Source: Olsenella sp. An290 (lineage in GTDB: Bacteria > Actinomycetota > Coriobacteriia > Coriobacteriales > Atopobiaceae). Taken from it: 64,000 nucleotides of DNA. The stretch spans positions 1-64,000 of the forward strand of contig NZ_NFIU01000010.1 of the NCBI RefSeq assembly GCF_002159535.1, written 5' to 3'. The notes under the pieces were generated by a model that was not told the DNA's origin, searched no databases, and was given only the letters and a program-made list of their open reading frames with translations. The stretch's first letter is position 1, and every line of letters begins with the position of its first letter. The translations under genes were made by a program, and so were the position numbers. Of this stretch, positions 62,801 to 64,000 are shown piece by piece.

Positions 62801-64000
62801 AGATCAACTCCCTGGGCTGGCGCTTCTCGACCGAGTTCCCCAACGAGGGCGAGTACGACTCCACCTGGAGCCACTGGGCCACCGAGATCGCCTACGGCGG
62901 CAGCGCCACCAAGGGCATCAACAGCGACATAGTCCGCTTCCTGCGCAACAGCCAGCGCGACATCTCGCCCAACAACGGTCCGAGCACGGGCGGCGTGATG
63001 GACAACCCGCTCCTTGGCGGCTCCACCACCGAGGGCTTCGAGGGCTGGGGCAACGAGCAGGACTTCAACCTCTACATCGAGACCCTGTTCCTCGAGAACT
63101 TCCCGACGCGCTTCCTCATGCACTACGACGTGTATGACTGGGAGACTTACGCCGAGGGCGAGTCCCCCGTGGGCAACCACGAGAAGCAGATCACCCTCAA
63201 GAACGAGGCCGGCGACACCGTCGTGGTGACGCGCCACGAGGCGCAGCGCTCCGACAGCGTCATCGAGCGCGAGATCACGCTCAACGGCAAGAAGGTCCTC
63301 GACGACGACTCCTACCTGCTCCCCTGGACCACCGACGAGGGCGAGGAGAAGCTCTACCTCTACAGCCTCGACGGCGGCGAGGTCACGCTCGACGTGGCTC
63401 CCGGCTGGTCCGGCAGGAACGTCACGCTCTACAAGCTCACCGACCAGGGTCGCGTCGACGGCCAGGACATGACGCTCGGCGACTCCCTCACCTACAACTG
63501 CGAGGCGGGCGTCCCGTACGTCATCGTGGCCAACGGCTCCACCGCCCCCACGGCCGACACCGTGGACTTTGGTGAGGGCACCGGCGTCGTCGACCCGGGC
63601 TTCAACACCTACACCAACGGCGAGAAGCTCCACGCTGACGTCTGGGGCGGCGACATCGACAGCGATGCCGTCCAGGTCGAGGTTGCCGGCACCGGCGACC
63701 AGCGCCTGGCCATCAACTCCCCGTCCGAGTTCGTCTCCGTGAACACTCAGCTCACGGGCCTGACCCCGGGCGAGACCTACGTGGCCGAGCTCTTCATCGA
63801 CAACCGCAGCGACGCCCCCGCGACGGTCTCCGTGGCCTCCGGCGAGAGCGTGAGCACCCGCACCGTGGGCAAGTCCGTGGTCAAGAACTACACGGCGAGC
63901 GACCAGCGTCACACGAGCGCCCTTCAGACCTCGTACCTGACGCGCGTCTATGTCAAGTTCACGGCCGAGTCCGAGACCGCGACCCTCGTGATCTCCCGCG
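59836..64000 (+). CDS. Secreted GH101 endo-alpha-N-acetylgalactosaminidase (5' part, cut by window end)
   Basis: 1388 residues are visible. A signal peptide (about 1-36, cut near SPALA-A) is followed by two related LamG/DUF1080-like beta domains (YVDDNNW near 95, and again near 292), a carboxypeptidase-regulatory-like Ig domain (about 425-480) and the GH101 catalytic domain. In the latter, FIYLDVWYQ carries the probable nucleophile D974 and STEFPNEGEYD the acid/base E1000; a dockerin-like GDVNEDGAIDW loop also fits the family. The enzyme releases core-1 O-glycans from mucins. AGAAGGGAG precedes ATG 59836. The C-terminus and any cell-wall anchor lie beyond the window. Confidence 0.93.
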   Translation, partial: MKKRPGGGWLRSLAIVAVTLVAALGIALGSASPALAAGDTMAHLVSGANNGNGHFGGAKPEAFVLSGDTVGDETVGADFILDSEATTSRLRFVIKYVDDNNWAYIGYDVSNNWFLEYKVGGSGGYPSLSGLPSIPKGEKATITVSHDGDNITVNVNGTTATVSNAAVAGLMAQDGKVGFGGATYSTQYTDVYFTNVKMGDTTVTDFSDWALYKDIEGQVWEPAAEYVKEVPEGRKWIQITGGSNNAGGHAYGNAGTKAPLVLVDNSRKANNGETLSMTIVPETSSVNFGIFYTYVDDNNWMYIGFDGSSGWYCQFNKDGSGSYPAFGGDLPTPEQGVPMEISISVNNEKVSLTVNGKTQSMSNQNAGNCTAALSGKGVYGVKVNLQTSLRFADAAVNDEPIMEEDWGLLVTRGGETVTSWYVNLASVSGTVTDESGDPLEGATVRIGALNTKTAADGTWSIADVEVGEHEIVASAPGYQAKTISYDVKSESEGTNENVDLQLDPKPELDLSKYQTISSDEMTVYVSDKFPQVARYAMAGEDATEKYVRGQESDVTTLIINGVEVAPEVTSEISGDTATYTMVVKDDENHLDFTMTVEVKVEGTQLSWKVTKIQKNEGCAPIKTIEITNNNLVTVDQADANANFAGAVMSTNTTATGDRFFTFDDGFEANKTDSFMYGFLSTDTYSAGIFSNSEAEGDKRVTLNNGSDTMGITSSVWYYEQGDKAAQTYLASHSDVSYPTSELPWVKVAIAGDVNEDGAIDWNDGAVVTRDILNVPYGSEDMKDLVAYRIVMNFGSEVTNPYALTADNLKKVSLITDGLPQALLLKGYGNEGHDSANSEYADIAVKEGGAEGFRELIKIAHEYNTEVGIHVNAQESYPESKSFNDRMVQGMGNGWGWLDQSQVIDKLWDLGSGARWARFVQLYDRINGTSFVNRNWDEGEYVGNPAETGAVAASEAEVAADAATRDDNMDFIYLDVWYQDAWETRNIARQINSLGWRFSTEFPNEGEYDSTWSHWATEIAYGGSATKGINSDIVRFLRNSQRDISPNNGPSTGGVMDNPLLGGSTTEGFEGWGNEQDFNLYIETLFLENFPTRFLMHYDVYDWETYAEGESPVGNHEKQITLKNEAGDTVVVTRHEAQRSDSVIEREITLNGKKVLDDDSYLLPWTTDEGEEKLYLYSLDGGEVTLDVAPGWSGRNVTLYKLTDQGRVDGQDMTLGDSLTYNCEAGVPYVIVANGSTAPTADTVDFGEGTGVVDPGFNTYTNGEKLHADVWGGDIDSDAVQVEVAGTGDQRLAINSPSEFVSVNTQLTGLTPGETYVAELFIDNRSDAPATVSVASGESVSTRTVGKSVVKNYTASDQRHTSALQTSYLTRVYVKFTAESETATLVISR

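Noticed and set aside
59746-63912. Long minus-strand frame opposite the GH101 gene
   Set aside because: Same reason: antisense of a gene with signal peptide and GH101 motifs; the frame lacks any domain pattern.

Overview
The window is GC-rich, densely coded bacterial DNA. Codon use and gene content (LicT/EIICBA PTS, ScrR-ScrA, LanFEG-type ABC system, MscL with a zinc ribbon, GH101 mucin-type glycosidase, a C-terminal HHDA/AAWDE surface repeat) suggest a gut or oral Coriobacteriia, most like the Atopobiaceae (Olsenella and relatives). This is inferred from gene families, not from a marker such as 16S rRNA. There are no rRNA genes and no complete tRNA.

Layout. 1-4536 is the right end of an integrated element: iteron-like 23-bp repeats, two accessory surface or membrane genes, a MobC-like relaxosome protein without a relaxase, large hairpins, and a tyrosine integrase beside a 45-bp 3' fragment of a tRNA-Met gene (attR). 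Just outside it lies a striking array of four plus four 12-bp motifs with a 19-bp period, arranged as an inverted repeat (4756-4954). 5075-8392 holds a beta-lactamase-like serine hydrolase, a DHA2-type exporter and a small Cys-rich protein. 8427-15986 is sugar uptake: a glucose/GlcNAc-family EIICBA PTS controlled by a LicT-type antiterminator through a visible RAT/terminator leader, then a sucrose locus (LacI-type repressor, EIIBC, and an apparently broken GH32 hydrolase). 16160-23753 is housekeeping and carbon metabolism: mscL, dtd, M32 carboxypeptidase, ROK kinase, EIIA, class II aldolase, DeoR regulator and a HAD phosphatase.

24112-28470 is a response regulator, ABC ATPase, two permeases and a soluble histidine kinase, which looks like a lantibiotic-type self-protection or peptide-sensing module. 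28458-33484 is a TetR regulator divergent from an ATPase plus giant FtsX permease. 33595-35900 is an amino-acid ABC importer. 36078-36803 is a yybP-ykoY-type manganese riboswitch with mntP. 36856-45253 carries engB, an MFS exporter, an AlbA_2 protein, a HelD-type helicase and a Ski2-like DUF3516 helicase. 45594-54588 has a nitroreductase, polysaccharide deacetylase, pyrE, asnS, an orphan JetD-like protein, a DUF5067-like lipoprotein, an XRE protein, a membrane Ser/Thr kinase and a HAD phosphatase. 54762-57433 is a Sau3AI/MutH-type restriction enzyme with its cytosine methyltransferase. 57497-59600 is a tight four-gene cluster. 59836 to the edge is a secreted GH101 endo-alpha-N-acetylgalactosaminidase, cut by the window end.

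Across the window, intergenic spaces are seeded with at least three families of palindromic repeats: near-perfect hairpins built on GGGGACAGTCACTTTTGCAC, a 125-bp element with AGTGTTGGGTACTTTTTT ends, and single-copy inverted repeats. These, the 19-bp array and the relaxase-less element are the least explained parts of the sequence.
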